64,000 nucleotides of DNA from Candidatus Peregrinibacteria bacterium GW2011_GWF2_43_17 (lineage in GTDB: Bacteria > Patescibacteriota > Gracilibacteria > UBA1369 > UBA12470), in NCBI GenBank assembly GCA_000999315.1, contig LCFW01000002.1:124001-188000 (forward strand), written 5' to 3'. The notes under the pieces were generated by a model that saw only the letters and a list, made by a program, of their open reading frames with translations, had not been told where the DNA came from and made no database searches. A program made the translations under genes and the position numbers. Of this stretch, positions 15,538 to 22,964 are shown piece after piece; position 1 is the first letter of the stretch, and each line of letters starts with the position of its first letter.

Positions 15538-16542
15538 ATGGAAAAAACAAGACAACATATTGGTATCTTGAAACACGAAAAAATCGGTTATGCCGAGGAG
15601 TTATTACTTGAAATTCTTAAAACAACAGGTGCGATCGCCAACATAATCAACCCTTGCGATATCGTATTCGGCGATAACACCGAACAATTTCCCGATATCG
15701 TCTTGGCTCGTTGCGAATTATCCTCATTTTCCGACATGGCCTTGTCGGCTTATCTGACCTATTTCGGAGAATGTCTGGGACGTGGTATCCCGGTAGTTAA
15801 TTCAAGGGAATTTTTATTGCGCGGACAAGACAAATATCTCACACATCAAGCTTTGCATAATCATATGGTGGGAATTGGGATAACGGACGACATCAATCCG
15901 CCAACTTGGTTTGTTCATAACAAAGAACAAGCCTACGCGATTGCCCTTGGAGAAATTTCTAACATGGGTTCTGTAGTTCTCAAACATCCTTGTTCCGGAC
16001 GGGGAGAGGGGGTTTATTTGGTTCGAAACGAAGAAGAGTTAGTGACTGTCCTTAGCGGTTTTTTTGCAAACGCCAATCAGCCGATTTTGATTCAAAGAAC
16101 CATACAAAAAGAGACTAACGAACAAGGAGGATATAGGGATATGCGTCTGTGGGTTTGCCGCGATCATGAAACCGATGAGCCTCAAGTGGTTGGCGCTTTT
16201 TATCGAAACGCGGAACCGGGAAAATTTCATACGAATATTTGCCGGGGTTCATGCGTTTCAAGAATGGAAAAAGTTGATGACAGATTGGCTTATTACGCAA
16301 AACTGGTTATGGATGCCACACAAGGAGATGTTGCGGGGCTCGATTTTGTCAAAGACATGGACGGAAAATATTGGTTCGAAGAGGTGAATATCGCTTTTGA
16401 AACATCCCCCGAAGCTGTTCGGTTGGTTGGTGCGGAAATTTGGTACAAAGTCGCTCGTTTACTACGGGCAAGAATGCATTTCCATACAGCAAATTCGCCT
16501 ATTGTAAATTTTTGTCATAAAATACCAATAGTCATCCACTAA
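15538..16542 (+). CDS. RimK-like ATP-grasp ligase
   Basis: Predicted carboxylate-amine/thiol ligase of 334 residues. It begins MEKTRQHIGILKHEKIGYAEE (N-terminal Rossmann-like part). It shows the ATP-grasp nucleotide-binding elements VVLKHPCSGRGEGVYLV and ILIQRTIQKE, the basic RDMRLWVC segment, and the metal-binding end WFEEVNIAFETSPEA, which occupies the place of the usual EVNxxPG motif. The RDMRLWV block is typical of RimK/LysX-type enzymes that add amino acids to peptide or protein carboxylates. The substrate is unknown. No adjacent LysW- or S6-like partner is seen; the only close small ORF is the 24-codon leader. Confidence 0.8.
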   Translation: MEKTRQHIGILKHEKIGYAEELLLEILKTTGAIANIINPCDIVFGDNTEQFPDIVLARCELSSFSDMALSAYLTYFGECLGRGIPVVNSREFLLRGQDKYLTHQALHNHMVGIGITDDINPPTWFVHNKEQAYAIALGEISNMGSVVLKHPCSGRGEGVYLVRNEEELVTVLSGFFANANQPILIQRTIQKETNEQGGYRDMRLWVCRDHETDEPQVVGAFYRNAEPGKFHTNICRGSCVSRMEKVDDRLAYYAKLVMDATQGDVAGLDFVKDMDGKYWFEEVNIAFETSPEAVRLVGAEIWYKVARLLRARMHFHTANSPIVNFCHKIPIVIH

Positions 16543-16549
16543 TCTTGCC

Positions 16550-16674
16550 ATGCAAAAAAAATCTTAATCGCGCTAATCATTTTAGCTCCAAGCACATGCA
16601 ACATGTGCAAAGATAAGAAATTACTCCTCGCGGGCTTGCAGGCGCACCATTTTTATGTTATAGTTAAAACGTGA
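16550..16674 (+). pseudogene. Frame-shifted small lipoprotein-like ORF
   Basis: ATG-CAA followed by a run of eight A, then a frame reading ILIALIILAPSTCNMCKDKK up to a TGA at 16672-16674. With one more A in the homopolymer the product would be a 42-residue protein with a signal-peptide-like start. As written the ATG frame stops after five codons. This may be a decayed gene, a homopolymer error, or slippage on the A-run. Confidence 0.3.
16636..16664 (+). promoter_or_regulatory. Promoter for the proline-rich protein gene
   Basis: -35 TTGCAG (16636-16641), 17-bp spacer, -10 TATAGT (16659-16664), 43 bp upstream of the ATG at 16708. Its overlap with the broken small ORF supports that ORF being non-functional. 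Confidence 0.5.
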
Positions 16675-16707
16675 AATTATTAATTCAAAAAATAAGAAAT
16701 ATATTCT

Positions 16708-17721
16708 ATGGATAATACAGGTTCACAAGGTGGTTACAACCCGGGTGGATATACTCCGCCTTCATTTTTGCAAAGTAACGGAGGAGCAAATCCGCCACCG
16801 CCACCACCACCACCGCTACCCGTACAACCTCCGGTAACGCAACCGATTCAATCGCTCCCGCAAAAGCCTGTTGTCCCTCCACCAAGCCCTCAAGGATTTG
16901 GTTATATGCCACCACCATCTCCGCCACCTTATAATCCATATTATCAGCAAACCCCACCGCCTTCACCACCAACAGGAGGGGGATTCGGATACCAACCTTC
17001 ATATCAGCAACCGCCAAGACCGGCGACACCGCCACCTTCTTATCAATCATATAACGGATTTACGCCACCACCGCCGCAGTCACCACCGCGACCGATGATG
17101 CAACCACCGGCACCGCAACCTTACGGGCAACCTCAGGGTTTCGGAGCACCATTGCCTCCATCTCAACCACAAAATTTAGGCAATCCAATGCCACCACCCC
17201 GTCCGCAACCGAACTTCGGTTCGATGCCGCCACCGCCACCCGCACCAATGCCGGGAGGCTTCGGCGGGGGAGGATTTGACGATTTCGGATTCGGTGGAGG
17301 AGGAGGTTTCGGAGGCGGAGCGCCAAAACCCGACCCGGCGCTTGCGAACTACAAGTTTTGGGATCACATGAAAGATTTCAAAACGACAATAAAAATCCCA
17401 CCTCACAACCTGAAATTTGATGAAACTTATTTCATTAAACTTCTTGCCGGCTCGATCTCTCTCATGAAAGACGAGAAGAAAAGAATCGTGGATTCAATCC
17501 CGAAATTGAGACAAGAACAAGTTGATGAACTTATAAAAATTTTGGAAGAAGAAAAAGAAAAATTCATCGAACTTTCGCCGAAACACGCCGCCCAACTTAA
17601 AAAACTCGAAGACGAGCACAAGCAAGATTGGAAAGACATTGAAATAATGTACGAACAAGACTCCAAAAAGAAACAGGAGCAAACGCAGGTTGACGATATC
17701 AAGAAGCAACTTGGACTTTAA
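16708..17721 (+). CDS. Proline-rich disordered protein with helical C-terminal domain
   Basis: A 337-residue protein without signal peptide. Residues 1-180 are dominated by Pro, Gln, Tyr and Ser, including an eight-proline run and many PPSP/YQQP segments. Residues 180-212 are Gly/Phe-rich (GGGFDDFGFGGGGGF). Residues 213-337 form a charged, probably alpha-helical domain starting ANYKFWDHMKDFKTTIKIPP and ending in a likely coiled coil. The N-terminal composition resembles phase-separating or scaffold proteins, and the C-terminus may be the binding module. Its 3' end overlaps the convergent methylthiotransferase gene by 23 bp. No known family recognised. Confidence 0.8.
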   Translation: MDNTGSQGGYNPGGYTPPSFLQSNGGANPPPPPPPPLPVQPPVTQPIQSLPQKPVVPPPSPQGFGYMPPPSPPPYNPYYQQTPPPSPPTGGGFGYQPSYQQPPRPATPPPSYQSYNGFTPPPPQSPPRPMMQPPAPQPYGQPQGFGAPLPPSQPQNLGNPMPPPRPQPNFGSMPPPPPAPMPGGFGGGGFDDFGFGGGGGFGGGAPKPDPALANYKFWDHMKDFKTTIKIPPHNLKFDETYFIKLLAGSISLMKDEKKRIVDSIPKLRQEQVDELIKILEEEKEKFIELSPKHAAQLKKLEDEHKQDWKDIEIMYEQDSKKKQEQTQVDDIKKQLGL

Positions 17722-18880
17722 CGATTTTCAGCCGATTCGTCAGATCCTCAGAACTTTTTAGTCTAACCTTGATGTAATTTCTCGTGGTACCCGTGAAGAC
17801 GCCGTTTTTTTGCCGTTCAAACAAAACCTCCATATCCGAGCCTATAAATTTTTCCAAATATTTTTTCCTCAAATCCGCAGACAGTTTCCTGATCTGCGAC
17901 GCCCTTGTCGCCTTGATCGGGTAGGGGACTTGTCCTTTCGCTTTTGCGGCGGGGGTCCCTTCTCGTTTTGAATATTTAAAAGTATGAACTTTCGCAAATT
18001 CGACATCCGATATGAATCGCAAACTCTCTTGATGTTCGAGTTCGGTTTCACCCGGAAACCCCGTTATGATATCGGTGGTTATTGCGATATCGGGCGCAAC
18101 ATTTCGCGTCTTCGCTATTAATTTTTTAAAATCCGCCGCTTTGTAGTGCCTGCCCATTCTTACAAGCACACCATCGCATCCGGATTGCGCGCATACATGC
18201 AGATGTTGGCAAAAGTTCTTATGTTTTAAAACATCGGCAACCTTTTCATTGAATAAAAAAGGCTCCAGAGAACTTATTCTTATTCTGAAATCAAATCGAT
18301 CCAAAAGTTCTTTTGCGAGATCCCAAAAACAAAGTTCGCCGTCTTTCCATTCGCCTATATTTATGCCGGTCAAAACAATCTCTTTCGCGCCCTTGTCGGT
18401 CAAATCAGCCGCCTCTCGCAGTATATCTTTATAAGGCTTGCTTTTACATTTGCCTCTGGCAAAAGGGACTATGCAATAAGTGCAAAAATTTTCACACCCG
18501 TCTTGGATTTTTAAATTCGAACGAGTTACAAAAAGATCATGAGATTCCGGCTTAACATCGGTTGTGCCGAGATACTTGATTATTTCGGCGGGCTCTTTTG
18601 CTATAAAATCTATACCATCGATTTTCTCAAAATGCTCGCGGGCGACTCTCGGTCCGCACCCGAAAACAATAACTTTTTTGTCACCCTTTAAAAACGGATA
18701 AAACTCTTGGCGCGACTTTCTGTCCGCGGTATGCGTAACCGTGCAAGTATTGACGATAACGGTGTCGGCTTTGCGCGGATCGGATACGAACAAATGACCC
18801 ATTGAGCACAATTTATCGATAAGTTTTTCAGACTCATATCTGTTTGCCCTGCACCCGAGCGTTTTGACAAAAATTTTCAT
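17699..18880 (-). CDS. mtaB: tRNA methylthiotransferase, MtaB-like radical SAM enzyme
   Basis: Adds a methylthio group to a modified adenosine at tRNA position 37. MtaB acts on t6A, as the KTLGCRANRYESE start suggests. The UPF0004 domain supplies three cysteines for one cluster (Cys in LGCRAN, VNTCTVT, VFGCGPR). The radical-SAM triad is CENFCTYC. A TRAM-like C-terminus follows (GSDMEVLFERQKNGVFTG). The 393-residue length is slightly short, with a trimmed linker. The ATG at 18878-18880 lies only 18 bp from the end of the MITE at 18899-19063, so that element probably provides the 5' UTR and perhaps the promoter. Confidence 0.92.
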   Translation of the reverse strand: MKIFVKTLGCRANRYESEKLIDKLCSMGHLFVSDPRKADTVIVNTCTVTHTADRKSRQEFYPFLKGDKKVIVFGCGPRVAREHFEKIDGIDFIAKEPAEIIKYLGTTDVKPESHDLFVTRSNLKIQDGCENFCTYCIVPFARGKCKSKPYKDILREAADLTDKGAKEIVLTGINIGEWKDGELCFWDLAKELLDRFDFRIRISSLEPFLFNEKVADVLKHKNFCQHLHVCAQSGCDGVLVRMGRHYKAADFKKLIAKTRNVAPDIAITTDIITGFPGETELEHQESLRFISDVEFAKVHTFKYSKREGTPAAKAKGQVPYPIKATRASQIRKLSADLRKKYLEKFIGSDMEVLFERQKNGVFTGTTRNYIKVRLKSSEDLTNRLKIVKVQVAS

Positions 18881-18898
18881 TTATAATAAGTTTAAAGA

Positions 18899-19063
18899 GA
18901 GACCTCTGCGAAAGTACAATTTTAATACGAAATATGCAATCTTTGAGCGAAAACAATGAAGCGCGACAAAAGCGTATCAGAAAAAGATACGTTGAGGAGC
19001 GATGAATTGTTTGTAGCCAAAGAGTGCATATTGCAGTAAAAAGAGTACTTTTGCAGAGGTCTC
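18899..19063 (-). mobile_element. MITE copy 1 (165 bp)
   Basis: Terminal inverted repeats GAGACCTCTGCGAAAGTAC and GTACTTTTGCAGAGGTCTC, flanked by a 4-bp direct duplication AAGA (18895-18898 and 19064-19067). It is the reverse complement of the copy at 40300-40464 with about five differences in 165 bp. An internal stem GTATC/GATAC surrounds AGAAAAA. It has no coding capacity, so a full-length element must supply the transposase. 4-bp duplications with this type of end suggest an IS5-like parent, not verified. Confidence 0.92.
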
Positions 19064-19093
19064 AAGAAGAAAGACTTTTAAAACAAAAATAAA

Positions 19094-19465
19094 ATGAAAA
19101 AAATACTGGCAACTTGCAGCATATTGCTTATAACGTCGTTCGCATACGGATGTAAAAACGAAAATCCGGAAACGGATATCATCTCGGATCAGGAAGAAAC
19201 TGTGGAAGAAGGGGTTGCAGAAGAGGTGTCGGAAGAAACAACCGCCGGATTGGAAGAAGTTGAGAAATACGAAGAAATCTTGAATGATGACGCTTCGACG
19301 GCGGAAAATTGTTCGGAAATCGAAAATGCGGAAGTTAAGCTGACCTGCGAACAAAAATTCATCTACGAAAAAGCTGTCGGGAACAAAGATGCGACCATGT
19401 GCGAACAACTTGAAAATCAAACGGATCAAGAATCTTGCGTTTCGGATGTGAGTAACGGATTGTAA
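19094..19465 (+). CDS. Small acidic lipoprotein
   Basis: A 123-residue protein with a clear lipoprotein signal MKKILATCSILLITSFAYGC (lipobox AYGC, lipidated Cys at residue 20). The mature part is strongly acidic (runs of Glu between 30 and 70), then has four cysteines in NCSEIENAEVKLTCEQK, MCEQLENQ and ESCVSDV, a spacing repeated enough to suggest two disulfides. Function unknown. It starts 30 bp after MITE copy 1 and is convergent with the secreted protein at 19483. Confidence 0.75.
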   Translation: MKKILATCSILLITSFAYGCKNENPETDIISDQEETVEEGVAEEVSEETTAGLEEVEKYEEILNDDASTAENCSEIENAEVKLTCEQKFIYEKAVGNKDATMCEQLENQTDQESCVSDVSNGL

Positions 19466-19482
19466 AAAGGCGAAAACTCCCT

Positions 19483-20421
19483 TTATCTTATGCCCAACTT
19501 GCCGTTTATCGTAGTTACCGATGACTGCAAGGTGGATATCGATGATGACAATGATGTTACGGTTGTCGTTAAACTATTAACCGATGTTTGAGTCGCATAT
19601 CCCCGCGAGCCGACCCACGTTTGAGTTGCATATGATTTGCCCGTAACCCAAGTTTGCGTGGCATAACCGTTGTCGGTCAAATAATCCCCCATTGTTGTCT
19701 CGACTTCGGCCGCAAAATCGGCCATGACGTCGGCGCTTCCGAGAATTATGTCAGTTATACTATCCGTAAAACCGTAAATCGGATCATTGACAAGTGCATC
19801 CGCAATATCCATGGTCATATATGACTGATTATCATTCCACCAAGTCGCGGCGAATTCATGAGATGCGGTGGTAGTGGAAGATTCAACTTCCGCATCGGAA
19901 CTGTAACATATCGCTTGCGCGTAAAGTTCATTATATAGGCTCATCGTGATGCATGAATTGTCACTTATGGAATTTCTATACCAGTAATCCGACGACGGGC
20001 CTCCGATACAGCTGATAATTTGATCGTCGACCTCACAAGAAGCGGTAGTTGTCCAAACAAGCGAGGAACCTTCTGCGCCGGATGTGCTTACCTCGTTCCC
20101 GTAATCGGTAGTTCTTACATAAAAGTATCCTATGGAATCGGCCACCAAAGCTCCGGTAACCGATAAATCTCCTCCGATTTCGATTTCGGTTGAAGTTGGA
20201 ATAATTGCCGGAGTTCGTATGGCGGTACTGGCGGTAATTATTCCTGTTGCCTTAATATTGCCGTCATCAACATTGCCGACAACGGTTCCTATTTTTAAAG
20301 CTGTAAAATTCGGTATCACTTCATCATCGGCCGCAAAACTCATCCCAACGGCGAAAACACATACGATCAAGGCCGAAATTAACGCCAAGGTAACTCTTGC
20401 GGGATACTTTTTTGTTTCCAT
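19483..20421 (-). CDS. Secreted repeat protein, tail-fibre-like
   Basis: A 312-residue protein with signal peptide or anchor ARVTLALISALIVCVFAVGMSFA. The mature N-terminal part resembles fibre-type beta structure (KIGTVVGNVDDGNIKATGIIT, IGGDLSVTGAL). The middle holds a Cys-containing region. The C-terminus repeats YATQTWV three times (NGYATQTWVTGKS, SYATQTWVGSRG, GYATQTSVNSL) and ends in a Ser/Thr-rich probable coiled coil. The pattern is seen in phage tail fibres and bacterial trimeric surface fibres. Role in attachment is inferred only. It follows the PKD/SLH gene on the same strand with a 77-bp gap. Confidence 0.6.
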   Translation of the reverse strand: METKKYPARVTLALISALIVCVFAVGMSFAADDEVIPNFTALKIGTVVGNVDDGNIKATGIITASTAIRTPAIIPTSTEIEIGGDLSVTGALVADSIGYFYVRTTDYGNEVSTSGAEGSSLVWTTTASCEVDDQIISCIGGPSSDYWYRNSISDNSCITMSLYNELYAQAICYSSDAEVESSTTTASHEFAATWWNDNQSYMTMDIADALVNDPIYGFTDSITDIILGSADVMADFAAEVETTMGDYLTDNGYATQTWVTGKSYATQTWVGSRGYATQTSVNSLTTTVTSLSSSISTLQSSVTTINGKLGIR

Positions 20422-20498
20422 AATGTTTATTTTGTTAGTTATAAATCATATGATTATACCATAAAAATGCCCGCCAGGCAAACTCAGCCAAGATAAAA

Positions 20499-22838
20499 TT
20501 AAGACAACTCCATCACCAAACTCACAACTTTCGCCGCTTGCCCCCTTGTCATCGAATCCGAAGGTCCGAATCTGCCATCTCCATATCCGCTTACGAGCTC
20601 ATTTTCGTAAGCCGTCATAACATAGTAATAAAACCAATAACCGACTTTAACATCATCAAAAACATCAGCACCTTCATATTCGAGTAAATTCATAGAAAAT
20701 CCTTCGAAAATTATCTTCAAAGCCTCGGCGCGATTAACCTCCTGATCGGGCTTGAAACTGCCATCGTCGTAACCGCTTATAATCCCAAGTTCATAAGCCT
20801 TTTCAACATATTTCCAATGCCAATCGGTATTATCGACATCGCTGAAATATCCTTTGTAAGTCATACCTGAAACGCTCGTATCCGTCGCCTCAAGTACAAC
20901 CTTCAAAAGCTCGGCCCTGGTGATGTTTTGATCCGGTTTCATATCCCCGCTGTACCCTTTCATAACACCCAAATCTTTCAACTCTTCAAGATAAACCGAT
21001 GCCCAATGAATATTTATGGTCTCATAAGCTGTCGAAACTTCGCCATCCTCATCTTTAACTTCGAGTCTGATTACAAAATCTCCGGTTCCATCATCTTCGT
21101 TGAAATAATGGCTTGTTGATTCCGTATGGGTAAAACTCGTATCAAAAGTTAAATCGCTTTCACCGTTATAATCAAAATCCCATCTGAACCAGAGGTCATC
21201 GAAATCAGTTTGTCCGTCTTCGGAAGAAGTTGCATCGAAAGTAAAAGAGGTTGAATAGGTGCCGGAAGTCGGATCGACAGTGAAATCGGCGTAAGGAGAA
21301 GTATTTGAAAGAACGGTAATCGATTGGCTGGCTTCAGCTGTCTGCTCTTCGGGATCTTTTACCTGTAAAATCGCATCATACTCGCCCGATTCATCAAAAT
21401 AGTGAGATGTTGTTTTGTCTGTCGAAAATTCGGTATCCCAGGTGCCATCACCATCAAAATCCCATCTGATTTCCAAATATGCCGACTTGTATTGATCGTC
21501 CGAGCAAGCTCCCGCATCGAAATCAAATTCAACGCCGGGCGTGGCGGAAGTCGGATCAACTTCAAAAGTCGCATAAGGAGCGGTATTGGTAACGACTTTT
21601 ATCTCATAAGCAACTACCGCGACGTTACCGTCAAGGTCGCGTATTTCCATAGTCACTTCATATTCACCGGCCTCAAGATATTGATGATAAGCATATTTAT
21701 CATTCGACCAGGTTGTATCAAATTCGCTGTCGCCTTCGTAATCCCACCTGACTTCGAGTTGACTCGTATAATCTTCTTCATCGCTTGAAGAAGTTGAATT
21801 AAAAGTGAATTCGGTTGCGGTAGTACCGACATCATCATCTGCAAGATGGCTGTCGGAAGAGACTGTAAATTTTGCCTCCGGTGCAAAACCTTCTCCGGCG
21901 ATAGTTATATCAACTCTTGCCTCATCGGTATTTCCATCGCTATCTCGAACTTGCAAAATTACTTCATAGTCACCATAAACACCATATTTATGATTTGAGG
22001 TTTCCTCACTCGACCAATCGGTATCAAAAACTCCATCACCTTCATAATCCCACCTGTATTCGAGATCTGAATAATCTTGTGAATCGAAAGAACTTTCGGC
22101 GGAAAAATAAAAAGTCGTATCTTCATTGCCGCTGGATGGATAATATTCTATCGAAGCATCGGGTTCTTCAGAATTATTCCCAACTGTAATAATCCCTCCG
22201 CTGGAAGCGTTGTCAGTTTCATAACCGCAAATTGTCACAGTCGACTCGTCCGGGGATAAAACTTCCAAACAGGGCGTATAATAACCGACAGTTCCATAAG
22301 TATGTTGTATTTCCGCGGCACCCATATAATCCGTATCCCATTCGAAATCTCCATCGAAATCCCATCGATATTCAAAATCGGATAACGAATATTCAACCGT
22401 GGTTGTTGTATCTATATCGAAAGTAAAATCAGTATAAATATCTCCTTCTTCGGGCGTGACAGTAAACTCGGTTTCAAAAGGTAAATCGTCGGAAATTTCA
22501 ATCTCGGCCCAAGTGTCATCCGTATATCCATCTTCATCTTTCACCTCAACTTTAACTTGGATTGTGCCGGTGTCATCATATTGATAAGTTGTAGTGGGAT
22601 CATCGGTCCAATCTGTCCATCCGGACACACCGGAATTGTAATTCCACCTATACTCAAGAGTGTCATGGAAACCTCTGCTGTCGACAGAATCGGATGCGTC
22701 AAACACAAACGTTGTTCTTGTGGTTCCAACACTTGGAGAGACGCTTAAAGAAGCCGTTGGTCCGAGATCCGCGGCAACAGCAAAAGATACGATCGATAAT
22801 GAAAATAAAAATAACGTTAATCGTGTGGAAATTCTCAT
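20499..22838 (-). CDS. Surface protein with six PKD domains and C-terminal SLH modules
   Basis: A 779-residue exported protein (signal MRISTRLTLFLFSLSIVSFAVA). Six PKD domains occupy about residues 25-590. Each has the hallmark pair FxFDAxxS near its start and a central YRWDFDGD or YRWDYEGD motif. Three SLH modules follow (GVMKGYSGDMKPDQNITRAE, GIISGYDDGSFKPDQEVNRA, ELVSGYGDGRFGPSDSMTRG). PKD arrays form rigid Ig-like stalks, so this is a wall-anchored rod with possible adhesive or carbohydrate-binding use. The stops of the tail-fibre-like gene and of proS bracket it. Confidence 0.93.
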   Translation of the reverse strand: MRISTRLTLFLFSLSIVSFAVAADLGPTASLSVSPSVGTTRTTFVFDASDSVDSRGFHDTLEYRWNYNSGVSGWTDWTDDPTTTYQYDDTGTIQVKVEVKDEDGYTDDTWAEIEISDDLPFETEFTVTPEEGDIYTDFTFDIDTTTTVEYSLSDFEYRWDFDGDFEWDTDYMGAAEIQHTYGTVGYYTPCLEVLSPDESTVTICGYETDNASSGGIITVGNNSEEPDASIEYYPSSGNEDTTFYFSAESSFDSQDYSDLEYRWDYEGDGVFDTDWSSEETSNHKYGVYGDYEVILQVRDSDGNTDEARVDITIAGEGFAPEAKFTVSSDSHLADDDVGTTATEFTFNSTSSSDEEDYTSQLEVRWDYEGDSEFDTTWSNDKYAYHQYLEAGEYEVTMEIRDLDGNVAVVAYEIKVVTNTAPYATFEVDPTSATPGVEFDFDAGACSDDQYKSAYLEIRWDFDGDGTWDTEFSTDKTTSHYFDESGEYDAILQVKDPEEQTAEASQSITVLSNTSPYADFTVDPTSGTYSTSFTFDATSSEDGQTDFDDLWFRWDFDYNGESDLTFDTSFTHTESTSHYFNEDDGTGDFVIRLEVKDEDGEVSTAYETINIHWASVYLEELKDLGVMKGYSGDMKPDQNITRAELLKVVLEATDTSVSGMTYKGYFSDVDNTDWHWKYVEKAYELGIISGYDDGSFKPDQEVNRAEALKIIFEGFSMNLLEYEGADVFDDVKVGYWFYYYVMTAYENELVSGYGDGRFGPSDSMTRGQAAKVVSLVMELS

Positions 22839-22875
22839 AAGCCGATTCTAACAAGGATTCACGAATCCACAAAGG

Positions 22876-22961
22876 TTTTTGTTGTTGTCGAGCTCATATC
22901 TGCACGCTCCTATTACAAGCTTGTAATAGGAAGGAAGCCATGAGCGAGGCAATAACAAAAA
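22876..22961 (-). terminator. Long hairpin at the 3' end of proS
   Basis: Outer arms TTTTTGTTGTTGTCGAGCTC and its near-complement ending GCAATAACAAAAA pair imperfectly over about 20 bp, and a perfect palindrome CCTATTACAAG/CTTGTAATAGG (22909-22930) forms the tip. It starts 4 bp after the proS stop. On the minus strand the structure ends in an A-rich tract, so it may be an mRNA 3' stabiliser or a decayed repeat rather than a classical terminator. Confidence 0.45.
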
Positions 22962-22964
22962 TCG

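Noticed and set aside
15403-16542. RiPP (graspetide-like) cluster
   Set aside because: The 24-codon ORF lacks the Thr/Ser plus Asp/Glu core of graspetides, there is no transporter or second modification gene, and the intervening terminator argues for attenuation instead.
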